From the NCBI GenBank assembly GCA_019348135.1, contig JAHWJY010000003.1, forward strand, positions 1-64,000: a stretch of DNA of 64,000 nt, read 5' to 3'. Source of the DNA: Actinomycetota bacterium. Its GTDB lineage: Bacteria; Actinomycetota; Nitriliruptoria; Nitriliruptorales; Nitriliruptoraceae. A model generated the notes under the pieces. That model saw only the letters and a list, made by a program, of their open reading frames with translations. It did not search any database and was not told the origin of the DNA. Shown piece by piece: positions 1 to 9,813 of this stretch. Position 1 is the stretch's first letter, and each line of letters opens with the position of its first letter. The position numbers were made by a program, and so were the translations under genes.

Positions 1-385
1 CGGCGTCGGCGGACAGCAGCCGGGTCTCGAGGTCGGTGACGTTGGCGCCGACGTCGGCGAGCGCGCGGGAGACTCCGGCGAGGATCCCCGGCCGGTCCCC
101 GCCGTAGACGGACAGCACGTGCGAGGGGGCGGCGGAGGCGTGGCCCTCGCCGGCCGGCGTCACCGAGATCGTGAGCCCGAGGTCGGCGGTCGCGGTCCGG
201 AGCGCGGTGGCGAGCTCGTCCGCCGGGTCGTCGGTCTCGACGAGCAGCATGATCGCGAAGTGGCCGCCGAGGATCGTCATGGCCGAGTCCTCGACGTTGC
301 CACCCCGGTCGCGCAGCACGTCGGCGACGGCGGCGACGATGCCGGGGCGGTCGGTGCCGAACGCGGTGACCGCGAGCTCGGGCAT
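1..385 (-). CDS. ACT-domain protein, GcvR-like (3' end outside the window)
   Basis: The reading frame starts at ATG 385 with a GAGGAG ribosome site just upstream and runs off the window start, so only the first 128 residues are visible. Two ACT modules can be read: one from residue 2 (VTAFGTDRPGIVAAVADVL) and a second from about residue 90 (VLSVYGGDRPGILAGVSRAL), each with the RPGI turn that opens ACT ligand-binding folds. Tandem-ACT proteins of this size are related to GcvR, the glycine cleavage repressor, and to amino-acid sensing regulators. No enzyme domain is seen before the cut. The ligand and target are not shown by the sequence. Confidence 0.8.
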   Translation of the reverse strand, partial: MPELAVTAFGTDRPGIVAAVADVLRDRGGNVEDSAMTILGGHFAIMLLVETDDPADELATALRTATADLGLTISVTPAGEGHASAAPSHVLSVYGGDRPGILAGVSRALADVGANVTDLETRLLSADA

Positions 386-431
386 GCGGGACTCCTCGGG
401 GACGGCGGCCGGTCGAGGCTAGCGTCGGCGT

Positions 432-977
432 ATGGGCCCGCTCCTCCGCCTCGTCCGCAACGCCGCCACGGCACTGGCGCTCACGGCCGGTGCGCTGTCG
501 GCGTGCAGCGGCGGTGCCCCGACGCCGTCGCCCGCGGTCGTGCACGCCACCGAGGCCCCCACCTTCGGAACCAGCGCCGACACGTGGCCCGCCGCCACCG
601 TGCGACTCGAGGACGGGGACGGCACCGACCACGTGGTCGCGGTCCGCGTCGCCGAGGAGCCCGACCACCGCCGGCAGGGCCTCATGGGCGTCGAGGAGAT
701 CCGGCCCGGGACCGGGATGTTGTTCCTCTGGGACGGCAGCGAGCGCGACGGCGGCTTCTGGATGAAGGACACGCTCGTGCCGCTGGACATCGCCTACATC
801 CGCGCGGGCGAGATCGTCGACATCCAGCGCATGGAGCCCTGCGTCGGCTACGGGTCCGTGTCCGAGTGCCCGAGCTACCCGCCCGCCGCCCCGTACGACA
901 CGGCCCTCGAGGTCCCGGCCGACTGGTTCGGGGACCAGGGCATCGCCGTGGGGGCGACCGCGTCGGTCGCTGACTGA
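432..977 (+). CDS. DUF192 family lipoprotein
   Basis: A 181-residue protein. The N-terminus has a short basic stretch, a hydrophobic core and the lipobox LSAC, so it is probably exported and lipid-anchored at the cysteine near residue 25. The rest matches the DUF192 pattern: a VRVAEEPDHRRQGLMG segment, the GMLF strand, then the WMKDTLVPLDIAYI signature and the late GIAVG strand. The family is small and soluble or periplasmic; its biochemical role is not established. It stands alone, facing away from the ACT-domain gene, with the start codon 46 bases from that gene's start. Confidence 0.85.
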   Translation: MGPLLRLVRNAATALALTAGALSACSGGAPTPSPAVVHATEAPTFGTSADTWPAATVRLEDGDGTDHVVAVRVAEEPDHRRQGLMGVEEIRPGTGMLFLWDGSERDGGFWMKDTLVPLDIAYIRAGEIVDIQRMEPCVGYGSVSECPSYPPAAPYDTALEVPADWFGDQGIAVGATASVAD

Positions 978-1277
978 GGTCGGTCGGGTACGGGGTGATG
1001 CGCCGATCGCCGGCGTCCGCTTCGCCGTGCGCGCCCACCGCTCGTCGCAGCCGGATGTCGCCCTCTCGGACTAGTTCGCCGTAACCACGCGGGTTCCGCC
1101 TCGGTTGTCCGCCCGCACGGTGGACGCCATCTAGCACGGCACCGCCGGGATGCGAGGGAAGTGCCCCATCCGGGAGGAGTCGGCCATCTGGCCGTCGAAA
1201 GCACCCTCGACGTCCTGGGGAACGTCCATCCGCGGAAGCGGACCCTCCGTAAGCGACACCCCGACCGAGGTGGACCG
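978..1277 (+). other. 300-base leader with consecutive hairpins before a surface-protein gene
   Basis: No gene is seen here. Three stem-loops lie in series: 1145-1152 with 1167-1174 (eight pairs, one mismatch), 1181-1186 with 1189-1194 (perfect six pairs), and 1229-1233 with 1238-1242 (five pairs closing a GGAA loop of the GNRA type). They end about 35 bases before the ATG at 1278. They could form a structured 5' leader of the secreted-protein mRNA. No known riboswitch consensus was recognised. In such GC-rich DNA, hairpins also arise by chance. Confidence 0.35.
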
Positions 1278-3764
1278 ATGAAGACGAAGCCCATCCAGCG
1301 CTCGCTGAGCCTCCTCTCCGCGATCGCACTCCTGCTGACCGTGCTCGCGGTCCCCGCCTCCGCCGCGGCCCGGGCCCAGGCGGACGTGCTCACGGACGAC
1401 CTGGTGGCAAGCGGCCAGCGGCCGTTCGAGGTGGAGGTGACGAACCAGCCGCCGGACCTCTCGGGTCTCGAGGTCCCCTCCTCACTGGACGCCGTCGTCT
1501 TCTACCTCCCGAGCGGGATCATCGATCCCGTCATCGGTGCGACCGAGGGATGGAACTCGTTCGTCGACTCCGAGATGGGGCTCGTCTACTTCACCGCCGA
1601 GGAGGGCAACGCGATCCCCTTCGGCGAGTCGCAGGTCTTCTCGATGACGGTCGACGTCGCGCCCGTCGCGGACGACATCACCGAGACGATCGCCGTCCAG
1701 GTCTCCTCCAACGGCGGTGGGACCTCCAAGCCCGCCGCTGGTGACCTCGACACGGTCCTCCGGATCCTCGGCGTCAGCCAGGTGTCCGTCGTGAAGCCGT
1801 CGACGGCGACCAACGCCGACGCCACCCAGGTCACGGCCGGTCAGGACAACGCGCTCGTGCAGGCGGTCCTCGAGAACCAGGGGACCGAGCCGCGCACGGT
1901 CACCGTCACGGCATCGAAGAAGAGCGGCAGCTCGAGCATCACGTCCGCCGCCCAGTCGGTCACGCTCCTCGCCGGCGGCACAGAGACCGTCCGGATCCCG
2001 GCCACCTTCGGCTCCGCCGGTGATCTCGTGGTCGAGGTCGCGGCCTCGTCCGAGAACTCCCAGGCGGCCCCGGCCTCCTCGCCGACGCTCGCCGTGCAGG
2101 AGGCGGTCTCGGCGACCTACACCGACGACAGCCTCAGTCCCACCACGGTCGTCCCCGGCAACCCCGTGCAGTTCACCGCTTCGCTGTCGAAGACCGGCGT
2201 GCCGGCGCTCAGCGTCGACCAGGCGCTCTCGACGCTGACCTTCGAGACCTTCTCCGCCGGGCTCGCCTCGCCGGCGACGCTCGACGGCGGGGACCAGTCC
2301 GTCGGCGTGACCTACAACTCCACGACGGTCCCGACGTCGATCCCCGACGGTGACTACACCCCCGCGATCCGGCTCGTCGGAACCGACGGCAACGGCGCGA
2401 CGGTGGACGTGCCGGTCGCCGTCTCCGACACCATCAAGCTCGATCGCGCCCTCCCGGTCGTCATCCCGACCATCAGCGGCGCGAGCAGCCGGCTCGCCGA
2501 CGCGGATCCCGCCGTCACGAACGGCACGGACCTCACCTTCGGTGGCAAGGTCTACAACGACAGCGACCAGTCGTCGCAGTGCGGGACGTGCCTGATCACC
2601 GGTGCCAGCGTCGTCGAGTACGGCGCCAACGGCACCGAGGTGGGCAGGCAGCCGGTCGACGTCAAGAACAGCGGCGGGAACCTCGAGGGCGAGGCGACGC
2701 TCACCTACGCCGCCGCGACGCGGACGATCCGACTCGAGGTCTCGGTCGCGAAGCTGACCGGTCTCGCGGGGACGGGCACCTCCGACGTCGTCGCGGTCGA
2801 CACCATCGCCCCGTTCGCCACCGGCGCTGCCACGGGCCGTGACGCCAACGGCGACTTCATCGCGGTCGACCTCAACGAGCTGATCGGTGCTCCCGCCATG
2901 ACGGCGGCCGACTGGTCGGTCGACGACAACCAGGTCGTCACGACCCAGGCCCAGCCGAACCCGATCACGGGCGCCACCACCGTCACGCTGCGGCTGGCCC
3001 GCAAGCTGACGCACGACAACGTCCAGCCGGCGGTCCGGTACGAGCCGGCGGACGGCGCACGCGCCTACGACCGCGTCGACCTCAAGCTCGCCAACCAGGC
3101 GCTGAACGCGGCCGACGGTGTCATCCCGGAGATCCCCACGATCGCCACCGTGGCCGGCAAGGCCAAGCAGGACGGCGCCTTCTACACCAACGACTCGACC
3201 CCGGACATCGAGGTCTCGAACCTGGTGCAGGGCGACCTGGTCCAGCTCTTCATCGACCGGAACGGCGACGGTCAGGTGGACAGCGGCGACACCAAGATCG
3301 GCGAAGGCTCCTCCTTCGAGGGCGAGGACGTGGTCATCACCGCGTCCAGCCTCGGCACCGCCGACGCGGACCTCGGGCTCCTGGCTCAGGTGAAGGACGG
3401 CAGCGGCAACACGAGCCCTGCCCGTCTGGAGACGCTGGTCCTCGACTTCACGGCTCCCACCGCCCTCCGGGCGCTCGTCTCCGGGAACACGGTGGAGGTG
3501 GAGTTCAACGAGCCGCTGGCCGTCGGTCGCAACCACACCTTCGACTGGAACGTCCTCGTCACCCGCAGCGGGACGCAGCGCACGCGCCCCGTCAACGAGG
3601 TGGCCGGCAGCGGCGACTCCCGCCAGCTGACGGTGGACGAGCAGTACTACACCAGCGGCGTGGACAGCATCGACGGGGCGATCTACCGGCTGCGTTCGGA
3701 GACCGATCGCTACCTCGACCGTGCGGGCAACGCGCTGGCGGACTTCTCGGTCGCCACGAGCTGA
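1278..3764 (+). CDS. Large secreted surface protein with Ig-like/SwmB-like modules
   Basis: Predicted 828 residues from ATG 1278, chosen because a clear signal peptide follows at once (KTKP basic end, hydrophobic LLSAIALLLTVLAV, then ASAAA cleavage region); an earlier in-frame codon at 1161 would put the signal internally. The body is beta-rich, threonine- and serine-rich, with few cysteines, typical of extracellular adhesin or S-layer-like proteins. Near residue 660 there is an acidic DRNGDGQVDSGD loop resembling an EF-hand or dockerin calcium site. The C-terminal part (NTVEVEFNEPL ... YLDRAGNALA) has the same layout as modules in the next protein and resembles SwmB/SbsA Ig-like domains. No membrane anchor, sortase signal or CWB2 repeat is seen. 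Function unknown. Confidence 0.75.
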   Translation: MKTKPIQRSLSLLSAIALLLTVLAVPASAAARAQADVLTDDLVASGQRPFEVEVTNQPPDLSGLEVPSSLDAVVFYLPSGIIDPVIGATEGWNSFVDSEMGLVYFTAEEGNAIPFGESQVFSMTVDVAPVADDITETIAVQVSSNGGGTSKPAAGDLDTVLRILGVSQVSVVKPSTATNADATQVTAGQDNALVQAVLENQGTEPRTVTVTASKKSGSSSITSAAQSVTLLAGGTETVRIPATFGSAGDLVVEVAASSENSQAAPASSPTLAVQEAVSATYTDDSLSPTTVVPGNPVQFTASLSKTGVPALSVDQALSTLTFETFSAGLASPATLDGGDQSVGVTYNSTTVPTSIPDGDYTPAIRLVGTDGNGATVDVPVAVSDTIKLDRALPVVIPTISGASSRLADADPAVTNGTDLTFGGKVYNDSDQSSQCGTCLITGASVVEYGANGTEVGRQPVDVKNSGGNLEGEATLTYAAATRTIRLEVSVAKLTGLAGTGTSDVVAVDTIAPFATGAATGRDANGDFIAVDLNELIGAPAMTAADWSVDDNQVVTTQAQPNPITGATTVTLRLARKLTHDNVQPAVRYEPADGARAYDRVDLKLANQALNAADGVIPEIPTIATVAGKAKQDGAFYTNDSTPDIEVSNLVQGDLVQLFIDRNGDGQVDSGDTKIGEGSSFEGEDVVITASSLGTADADLGLLAQVKDGSGNTSPARLETLVLDFTAPTALRALVSGNTVEVEFNEPLAVGRNHTFDWNVLVTRSGTQRTRPVNEVAGSGDSRQLTVDEQYYTSGVDSIDGAIYRLRSETDRYLDRAGNALADFSVATS

Positions 3765-3790
3765 GCTGTCCGGAAGGTCCGGAACCATCC

Positions 3791-3830
3791 CGTAGGGCCC
3801 GCCGTTGACGGCGGGCCCTACGCTTTCCGC
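3791..3830 (+). terminator. Strong stem-loop terminator between the two surface-protein genes
   Basis: A perfect 13-base-pair inverted repeat (3791-3803 with 3810-3822) encloses a six-base loop GTTGAC and is followed by CTTTCC. It lies 26 bases after the stop of the upstream secreted protein, as expected for a factor-independent terminator in a high-GC genome, where the T-tract is often weak. Confidence 0.75.
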
Positions 3831-3856
3831 AGTGGCACTCGTTGGAGGGGGATGAC

Positions 3857-6844
3857 GTGGACCGTTCTCTGCACCGCGCGACGGTCGTCCGTCGGCTCCT
3901 GATCGCCGTGTTCGTGGCCGCCCTCGTGCCCTTGGTGGCCCCGGCCGCAGCCGCGGGACCCGTCTCCCCGGAGCTGCACCCGCCGGCGGGACAGTCGGCC
4001 GTCAAGCCCGACGACCGGGTCCGCTTCGCCGGTTCCGCCCCTGCCGGCTCGACGAAGACGTCCGCGTCCATCGAGGCGGTCGACGGCGCGGGCGTCGTGA
4101 TGAAGCGGGTGGACATCACGAGCCGCCTGAGCGTGGCGTCGGACGGCACCATCTCCGGCGATGTGCCGCTCGGATGCACCTTCATCCCCGGATGCGCCGA
4201 CGGTGACGCCGAGCGCCGCGCGAGGACTGCGGGCTTCCAGCTCGTCGTCACCGTCGATGACGCCGGCACCTCACGGTCGGGGACCTCCGCCGTCGTGCCC
4301 TTCGACGAGACCCCGCCGGCCATCGACCGGTACGAGCTCATCGCCGTGGACGTCATCCGGGTCGTCTTCACCGAACCGGTCGTCGACCCCGAGGGCGACG
4401 ACCCGTTCGAGTGGGAGGTCGACGGCCTGCGGATCGTGTCGTCCGTCACGGGGACCGGTGCGACCAGGGACCTGCGCCTCAACGACGACCAGGGCCGCGA
4501 CGCGACCCCCGAGGTCGACTACCGCCCCCGGAGCTCGCTGATCGGCCAGGCTCCCAACCAGCCGTACGTCGACCGCGCCGGCAACTTCCTCCTCGCCGCA
4601 GGGCGAGAGCAGCTGGCGCGGGACCGGGTCGGTCCGGTGCCGCCGGTGATCGACCAGGTCAACGACACCGTCATCCAACGATCGGAGCAGGAGGTCGTGG
4701 GGCCGGCATCACCCGTCACCGTGCACGGCTCCCGCGTGACCTCCGGTCACCTCGTGAGGCTGTTCACGGGCTCCACGGAGATCGGCTCGGCGACCGCCGG
4801 GGCGCAGGGTGTCACCATCACCGCCGACCGCGCTCTCGCCGAGGGCACGCACGTCCTCACGCTCCGCTCGTACGACCAGGCGCAGTGCGACCCCGGGACG
4901 AGCGACGGGACCGTCTGTCCCAACGCGTCGGACCCCTCGGCGCCCGTTCACTACGTCGTCGACGTCACCCCGCCCGCCGCGCTGTCCGCCGTGGGGGACG
5001 GACGGTTCGTGACCGTGCGGTTCTCGGAGCCCGTCACCGGAGCGGACCGCGCCCAGGACTGGCGGGTCGGCTCGGGCGGTCCCGTGGAGAGCGTGAGCGG
5101 ATCCGGGGACACGCGCGTGATCCGGACGGCGTCGACGGCCGGCGGGGACATCAGCTGGACGCCTCCGGCGTCGGAGCCGTACACCGACGGCTCGGGCAAC
5201 CGGATGGGGTCCTTCCGCCTGCCGATCCTGCGCCCCGGCGACCTCGGCGTCTCCGGGACGTCGGCCGTCGAGGGTGCGTCACTCGACTTCACCGTCACCG
5301 TGGCGCGCCCGGAAGGCGACGACACCGAGTACTCCGTCGCCTACGCGACCGAGGACGGCACCGCCGTCGCCGGTCGGGACTACACGTCCCGCAGCGGGCG
5401 CCTGACCTTCTCCGGGAGCGAGACCTCGAAGACGGTGTCCGTCCCGACGTCGAGCGACGACGTGGCGGAGGAGCCCGAGACGGTGACCCTGCGCCTGTCC
5501 AACCCCGGCGGCGGCGCGACGCTCCCGAGTCCGGCGACCGCCACGGCGACGATCCTGGAGCCGGGCGCGGTCGGCGGTCTGTCGGTCTTCGACACCCGCG
5601 CCCACGAGGGGTCGACGGCTCGGGCCGTCGTCCAGCTGGCCTCGGCGACCGCGGACGACGTCACCGTCCGGTGGGCGACCCGGGACGGCACGGCGACGGC
5701 CCCGGCGGACTACCGGGCCAGCTCCGGGACGGTCCGGATCCCCGCCGGCTCGCGGGAGGCGACGATCGTCGTCCCGCTCACCGCGGACGAGGCCGACGAG
5801 TCGACCGAGACGTTCTCGATCGAGTTGTCCGAGGCCGCGAACGCGGCGATCCAGCGCGCGACCGCGACCGTGTCGATCCTCGACGGGGCCGGCGTGGCTC
5901 CGGGCATCGGGCGTATCTCCGGTCCGTCGCGGGTCGAGACCTCGGCCGCCATCTCGAAGGCGTTCTACGCCACGGCCGACACCGTCGTCGTCGCGACCGC
6001 CAACGCCTACCCGGACGCGCTCGCCGGCGCGCCGCTGGCCGAGAAGCACGCGGCGCCGATCCTGCTCACGACCCCGGAGCGGCTGCACCCGGCCATCAGG
6101 GACGAGGTGAAGCGTCTCGGCGCCACGACCGCGCTCGTGCTCGGCGGCCCCGCCGCGCTCTCGGGCCAGGTCGACCGTGACCTGCGGGCCGCCGGCGTGA
6201 CCACCGTCCGGCGACTGTCCGGTCAGAACCGCTTCGACACGGCGCGTGTCATCGCCGCCGAGGTGGGCGGCAGCGCCGTCTACGTCGTCGAGGGCGCCAA
6301 CGCCGACCCGAAGCGCGGCTGGCCCGACGCCGTCGCCGTGTCCGCACTCGCCGCGGCGCAGCAGCGACCCATCCTGCTCGTCGAGCGCACCCGACTGCCG
6401 AGCGAGACGGCCGCGGCGCTGAACCGGCTCTCGCCCGACCGTGCCACGATCGTCGGTGGACCGGCGGCGGTGAACGACGACGTCCGACGCGCGGTCGACC
6501 AGCGCGCCGGCGACGTCGACCGCGTCGCCGGCCGGACCCGCTACGAGACCTCCCGCGCCGTGGCGAGCCGTGCCGTGGTCGCCGGGTTCGACCCGGGCAA
6601 CACGTTCTTCGCCACCGGTGACGACTGGCCCGACTCGCTGTCGGCCTCGCCGGCGGTGGCGCGGACCGGCGGGATCCTGCTGCTCGTCGACAGCGACCGG
6701 CTCGACGACTCGCCACCGGCGAGGGAGTGGCTCGTCACCCACCGGGACGGGCTCCGCAGCATCACGCTCGTCGGCGGACCCAAGGCGATCTCCTCCAACG
6801 TGTCGAAGCAGATCCAGAGCCAGAGCGGGCTGAAGCCGCGGTGA
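3857..6844 (+). CDS. Cell-wall-anchored surface protein: Ig-like, two Calx-beta, three CWB2 repeats
   Basis: About 995 residues from GTG 3857, chosen because GGAGGGG lies just upstream and a signal peptide follows; a TTG at 3842 would add only five residues. After the signal come SwmB/Ig-like modules (VVFTEPV ... YVDRAGNFL; VRFSEPV ... DGSGNRM). Two Calx-beta modules follow at about residues 465-675, with the typical YATEDGTAVAGRDYTS and WATRDGTATAPADYRA segments. The last third is three cell-wall-binding repeats of the PF04122/CWB2 type (PDALAGAPLA, PDAVAVSALA, PDSLSASPAV, each with a following LVLGGPAAL-like strand). In other bacteria three CWB2 units hold surface proteins to the wall non-covalently. 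Likely an adhesin or surface-layer component. Confidence 0.85.
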   Translation: MDRSLHRATVVRRLLIAVFVAALVPLVAPAAAAGPVSPELHPPAGQSAVKPDDRVRFAGSAPAGSTKTSASIEAVDGAGVVMKRVDITSRLSVASDGTISGDVPLGCTFIPGCADGDAERRARTAGFQLVVTVDDAGTSRSGTSAVVPFDETPPAIDRYELIAVDVIRVVFTEPVVDPEGDDPFEWEVDGLRIVSSVTGTGATRDLRLNDDQGRDATPEVDYRPRSSLIGQAPNQPYVDRAGNFLLAAGREQLARDRVGPVPPVIDQVNDTVIQRSEQEVVGPASPVTVHGSRVTSGHLVRLFTGSTEIGSATAGAQGVTITADRALAEGTHVLTLRSYDQAQCDPGTSDGTVCPNASDPSAPVHYVVDVTPPAALSAVGDGRFVTVRFSEPVTGADRAQDWRVGSGGPVESVSGSGDTRVIRTASTAGGDISWTPPASEPYTDGSGNRMGSFRLPILRPGDLGVSGTSAVEGASLDFTVTVARPEGDDTEYSVAYATEDGTAVAGRDYTSRSGRLTFSGSETSKTVSVPTSSDDVAEEPETVTLRLSNPGGGATLPSPATATATILEPGAVGGLSVFDTRAHEGSTARAVVQLASATADDVTVRWATRDGTATAPADYRASSGTVRIPAGSREATIVVPLTADEADESTETFSIELSEAANAAIQRATATVSILDGAGVAPGIGRISGPSRVETSAAISKAFYATADTVVVATANAYPDALAGAPLAEKHAAPILLTTPERLHPAIRDEVKRLGATTALVLGGPAALSGQVDRDLRAAGVTTVRRLSGQNRFDTARVIAAEVGGSAVYVVEGANADPKRGWPDAVAVSALAAAQQRPILLVERTRLPSETAAALNRLSPDRATIVGGPAAVNDDVRRAVDQRAGDVDRVAGRTRYETSRAVASRAVVAGFDPGNTFFATGDDWPDSLSASPAVARTGGILLLVDSDRLDDSPPAREWLVTHRDGLRSITLVGGPKAISSNVSKQIQSQSGLKPR

Positions 6845-6910
6845 GCCGGTGCCCCTCGGCGTGCACCGGCGGCTAGCGTCCCCGCCGCAGGCGGTGGCGA
6901 GGAGCAACGG

Positions 6911-7807
6911 GTGTCGGGTAGCACGTCGCGCGACGTCGCAACGGCCGCCTTCCTGGGCCTCGGGGCGATGGGCGCGCCCATGGCCGCGCACCTCGCGGCC
7001 GCCCGGCCGACCCTCGTGTGGAACCGCACGTCGTCCGTCGCCGAGGCGCACGCCGCGTCGCACGGCTCGCGGGACGTCCCCCTCGACGCGATCGCCGAGG
7101 CCGAGGTGATCGTCTCGTGCCTGTCGCGGACCGTCGACGTGGTCGACGTCGCCCGCCAGGTCGCCGGGGACCTGCGCCCCGGCACCGTCTGGGTCGACTG
7201 CACCTCGGGGGAGCCGGAGCCGAGCCGGGTCCTCGCGACGCGTCTCGGCGAGCACGGCGTCGCCTACCTCGACGCGCCGGTGAGCGGCGGCACCGCGGGC
7301 GCCGAGGCCGGGACCCTCACCGTCATGGCCGGGGGCGACGCGGACGTCCTCGAGCGCGTCCGGCCCGTGCTCGCCGCGTTCGCCGGGCGGATCGTCCACG
7401 TGGGACCGGTGGGCGCCGGGCACGCCGTGAAGGCCGTCAACAACACCCTGCTCGCCGCCAACCTGTGGGCCGCCGGCGAGGGCCTGGTGGCGCTCGTCCG
7501 CGCCGGGGTCCCGGCCACCACCGCGCTCGAGGTCATCAACGCCAGCTCCGGCCGGTCCTTCCCCACCGAGGTGCTGATCCCCGAGCGGGTCGTGACGCGG
7601 GAGTTCCCCGTGACCTTCACCCTGGGGCTGCTCGCGAAGGACGTCGGGATCGCCCGGGGCGTGCTGGACGCCGCCGGTTCGCCGGCGCCCGTGCTGCGCC
7701 AGGTCGCCGAGCTCCTGACCGTCGCGCTCCGCGAGCTGGGCCCCGACGTCGACCACGTGGCCGCCCTCCAGCTGGTGGAGCGTTGGGCCGGATCGGAGAT
7801 CCGGTGA
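6911..7807 (+). CDS. NAD(P)-dependent beta-hydroxyacid dehydrogenase (3-hydroxyisobutyrate dehydrogenase family)
   Basis: 298 residues from GTG 6911. The N-terminus has the Rossmann motif [12 protein letters not shown] of the 3-hydroxyisobutyrate / 2-hydroxy-3-oxopropionate reductase family. The substrate-binding [16 protein letters not shown] loop is at about residue 120, and the catalytic lysine region [15 protein letters not shown] follows at about 177-190. Length matches the family. The substrate cannot be chosen from sequence; 3-hydroxyisobutyrate, tartronate semialdehyde and related acids are all possible. The stop codon overlaps the start of the following kinase gene (TGATG), so the two are translationally coupled, although a functional link between the dehydrogenase and a sensor kinase is not obvious. 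Confidence 0.85.
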   Translation: MSGSTSRDVATAAFLGLGAMGAPMAAHLAAARPTLVWNRTSSVAEAHAASHGSRDVPLDAIAEAEVIVSCLSRTVDVVDVARQVAGDLRPGTVWVDCTSGEPEPSRVLATRLGEHGVAYLDAPVSGGTAGAEAGTLTVMAGGDADVLERVRPVLAAFAGRIVHVGPVGAGHAVKAVNNTLLAANLWAAGEGLVALVRAGVPATTALEVINASSGRSFPTEVLIPERVVTREFPVTFTLGLLAKDVGIARGVLDAAGSPAPVLRQVAELLTVALRELGPDVDHVAALQLVERWAGSEIR

Positions 7808-9522
7808 TGGACCTGGAGCGCGTGCTCGAGCTCGCCGGCTGGGCCAGCACCTTCGCGTTCGTGGCGCTCGCGGTCATCGCCCTCCGGGTCTACCGGCGCC
7901 ACGGCGACGCGGCCTCGAAGTGGCTGGTGGTGAGCTTCAGCGTGCTCACCGGCGGCCTGCTCGTGTCCCGCTCGGGCCTGTCCGACGCGGTCCCCGCGCT
8001 GCAGGTCGTCGTCGTGCTCGCGATCCTGGCCTTCCCCTACCTGCTGCTGCAGTTCACCGCCGCCTTCGTCCCGCTGCGGCCGGTCCTGCGCGTCGCACCC
8101 GCCGTCGTCTTCGCCGTGCTCGCCGTGTGGACGTTCGCCGTGGTCCCACTGCCCGAGGACGGTCGGTCGGCGGGTGACATCGCCTGGCTCGTGAGCTTCC
8201 TGGCCTTCTTCGGTCTGACGAGCCTCACGGTCGCGACGCGTCTGTGGCGCGCCGCGGAGGGTGAACCCACCATCGCGCGACGCCGCATGCGCACCCTGGC
8301 CATCGCCGCCGTGCTCCTCTCGCTCGGACTCCTCCTGGCCGGCGTCGCCGCCGGGCGGCCGGGCTTCGGCCTGGTGGTGCAGCTCACCGCGCTCGTCTCG
8401 ACGGTCCTGTTCGGCATCGCGTTCCTGCCGCCAGCGCTCCTGCGGGCGTCCTGGCGCGCGACCGAGGAGGACCAGCTCTACCGCGCGGCCCTCCGGCTCA
8501 TGGCGACCACCTCCGACGCGGAGGTCGCGGAGGTCCTCCTCCCGCAGGTCACCCGGGTGGTCGGCGGCCACGGGGCGACCCTCGAGTCGGTCGACGGGAC
8601 GCTGCTCGGGGAGTTCGGCGACGGCACGGGGACCGAGCCGATGGACGTCACCCTGACGCGGACGCGTCTGCGCGTGTGGGTGTCGCCCTACACGCCGTTC
8701 TTCGGCGAGGACGAAGCCAAGCTGCTGCTCCGCCTGGGGCTCCTGGCCGACCTGGCGCTCGACCGGGCGGCGCTCCTCGCGCGGGAGCAGGAGGCACGCA
8801 GCGAGACCGAGTCCGTCAACGCGGAGCTCGAGGCCTTCGTCTACTCGGCGTCCCACGACCTCAAGACCCCGCTCGTGACGATCCTCGGCTTCCTCGACGT
8901 CCTCGGTGACGAGCGGGCCTCGCTCTCGGCCGAGGACACGACCTTCTACCTCGGCCGCATGCGCGCGAACGCGCGGTACATGCAGGAGCTCATCGGCGAC
9001 CTCCTCGAGCTGTCCCGCATCGGACGGGTCGAGACGACCGTCGAGCCGGTCGACCTGGCGGAGGTCCTCACCGAGATCGAGGAGGGGCTGGGGGCGGTGC
9101 ACCCGGACGTGCGGCTGGTCGTGCAGGACGAGCTCCCGACCGTCCTCGCCAACCGCACGCGTACGCGTCAGCTGTTCGCCAACCTCGTCGAGAACGCGGC
9201 CCGGTACGGCGGACGCCCGGACGTCACGGTCCGGGTCGGTGCCAACGCGAGCGACGCCGGCTGCGAGCTGCGCGTCGTCGATGACGGCGTCGGCGTGCCG
9301 GAGGAGCACCGCGAGCGGGTGTTCGGGGTGTTCGAGCGGTTGTCGACGGACGAGCGGGGGACGGGGATCGGGCTCGCCATCTGCCGCAAGATCGTGGCGG
9401 AGCTCGGGGGCGACATCCGGTTCGTGGACGGCGGCGACGGCGGCGCCGACGTGCGCATCACCCTGCCGGAGGAGCTCCTCGTGGACCGTCCCGGCGTCCG
9501 GACCGGGGGCGGCGGGGACTAG
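7807..9522 (+). CDS. Membrane sensor histidine kinase with seven or so N-terminal helices
   Basis: 571 residues. Residues 8-210 form about seven hydrophobic segments, a membrane sensor rather than a periplasmic loop. A cytoplasmic stretch of about 220-325 may be a degenerate GAF domain. The kinase core follows: H-box with His350 in [11 protein letters not shown]-box [10 protein letters not shown]1 DDGVGVP, and G2 GTGIGLAI. The H-box with DLKTPL and the compact core resemble bacteriophytochrome-type and Asgard-like HisKA kinases. No response regulator is adjacent, so it is an orphan here. It shares one base with the stop of the dehydrogenase gene upstream. Confidence 0.9.
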   Translation: MDLERVLELAGWASTFAFVALAVIALRVYRRHGDAASKWLVVSFSVLTGGLLVSRSGLSDAVPALQVVVVLAILAFPYLLLQFTAAFVPLRPVLRVAPAVVFAVLAVWTFAVVPLPEDGRSAGDIAWLVSFLAFFGLTSLTVATRLWRAAEGEPTIARRRMRTLAIAAVLLSLGLLLAGVAAGRPGFGLVVQLTALVSTVLFGIAFLPPALLRASWRATEEDQLYRAALRLMATTSDAEVAEVLLPQVTRVVGGHGATLESVDGTLLGEFGDGTGTEPMDVTLTRTRLRVWVSPYTPFFGEDEAKLLLRLGLLADLALDRAALLAREQEARSETESVNAELEAFVYSASHDLKTPLVTILGFLDVLGDERASLSAEDTTFYLGRMRANARYMQELIGDLLELSRIGRVETTVEPVDLAEVLTEIEEGLGAVHPDVRLVVQDELPTVLANRTRTRQLFANLVENAARYGGRPDVTVRVGANASDAGCELRVVDDGVGVPEEHRERVFGVFERLSTDERGTGIGLAICRKIVAELGGDIRFVDGGDGGADVRITLPEELLVDRPGVRTGGGGD

Positions 9523-9569
9523 GCTGGCCCGCGCCGGCGGACGCACGACGCCGCGGTCAGGAGGCGACG

Positions 9570-9752
9570 GTGGAGAACTGGCAGCTGATCCTCGGGGGGT
9601 TCTTCGTCCTGCTCCCGATCGTGCTGATGCTCGACTACTGGGGCGACGAGCGCCTGACCTTCCGCGGCCGTCCCCTCCCGCGCGAGTGGCGCCGGCAGGT
9701 GCCGGAGCACGAGCCCGTCGACGTCCCCCACGAGGACTCGCACTCGCACTGA
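9570..9752 (+). CDS. Small single-helix membrane protein
   Basis: 60 residues from GTG 9570 with CAGGAGG about ten bases upstream. One hydrophobic helix ([16 protein letters not shown]) is followed by a charged cytoplasmic tail that ends in a histidine/serine-rich DSHSH. It starts 47 bases after the histidine kinase gene and could be cotranscribed with it. The good ribosome site and clean membrane helix support a real gene, but no family is recognised and such a short reading frame could be chance. Confidence 0.55.
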   Translation: MENWQLILGGFFVLLPIVLMLDYWGDERLTFRGRPLPREWRRQVPEHEPVDVPHEDSHSH

Positions 9753-9813
9753 CGGCAGCTGCCGCCCGTCCGTCCCCGGGGCGAAGCGTCCGCCTGCGTG
9801 CCAACGACGGGGA

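Noticed and set aside
1482-3788. Long minus-strand open frame of 768 codons opposite the secreted protein gene
   Set aside because: It is an antisense shadow created by GC-rich codons: composition is Arg/Val/Asp/Gly-rich low complexity, with no motifs, and the plus strand has a signal peptide and beta modules.
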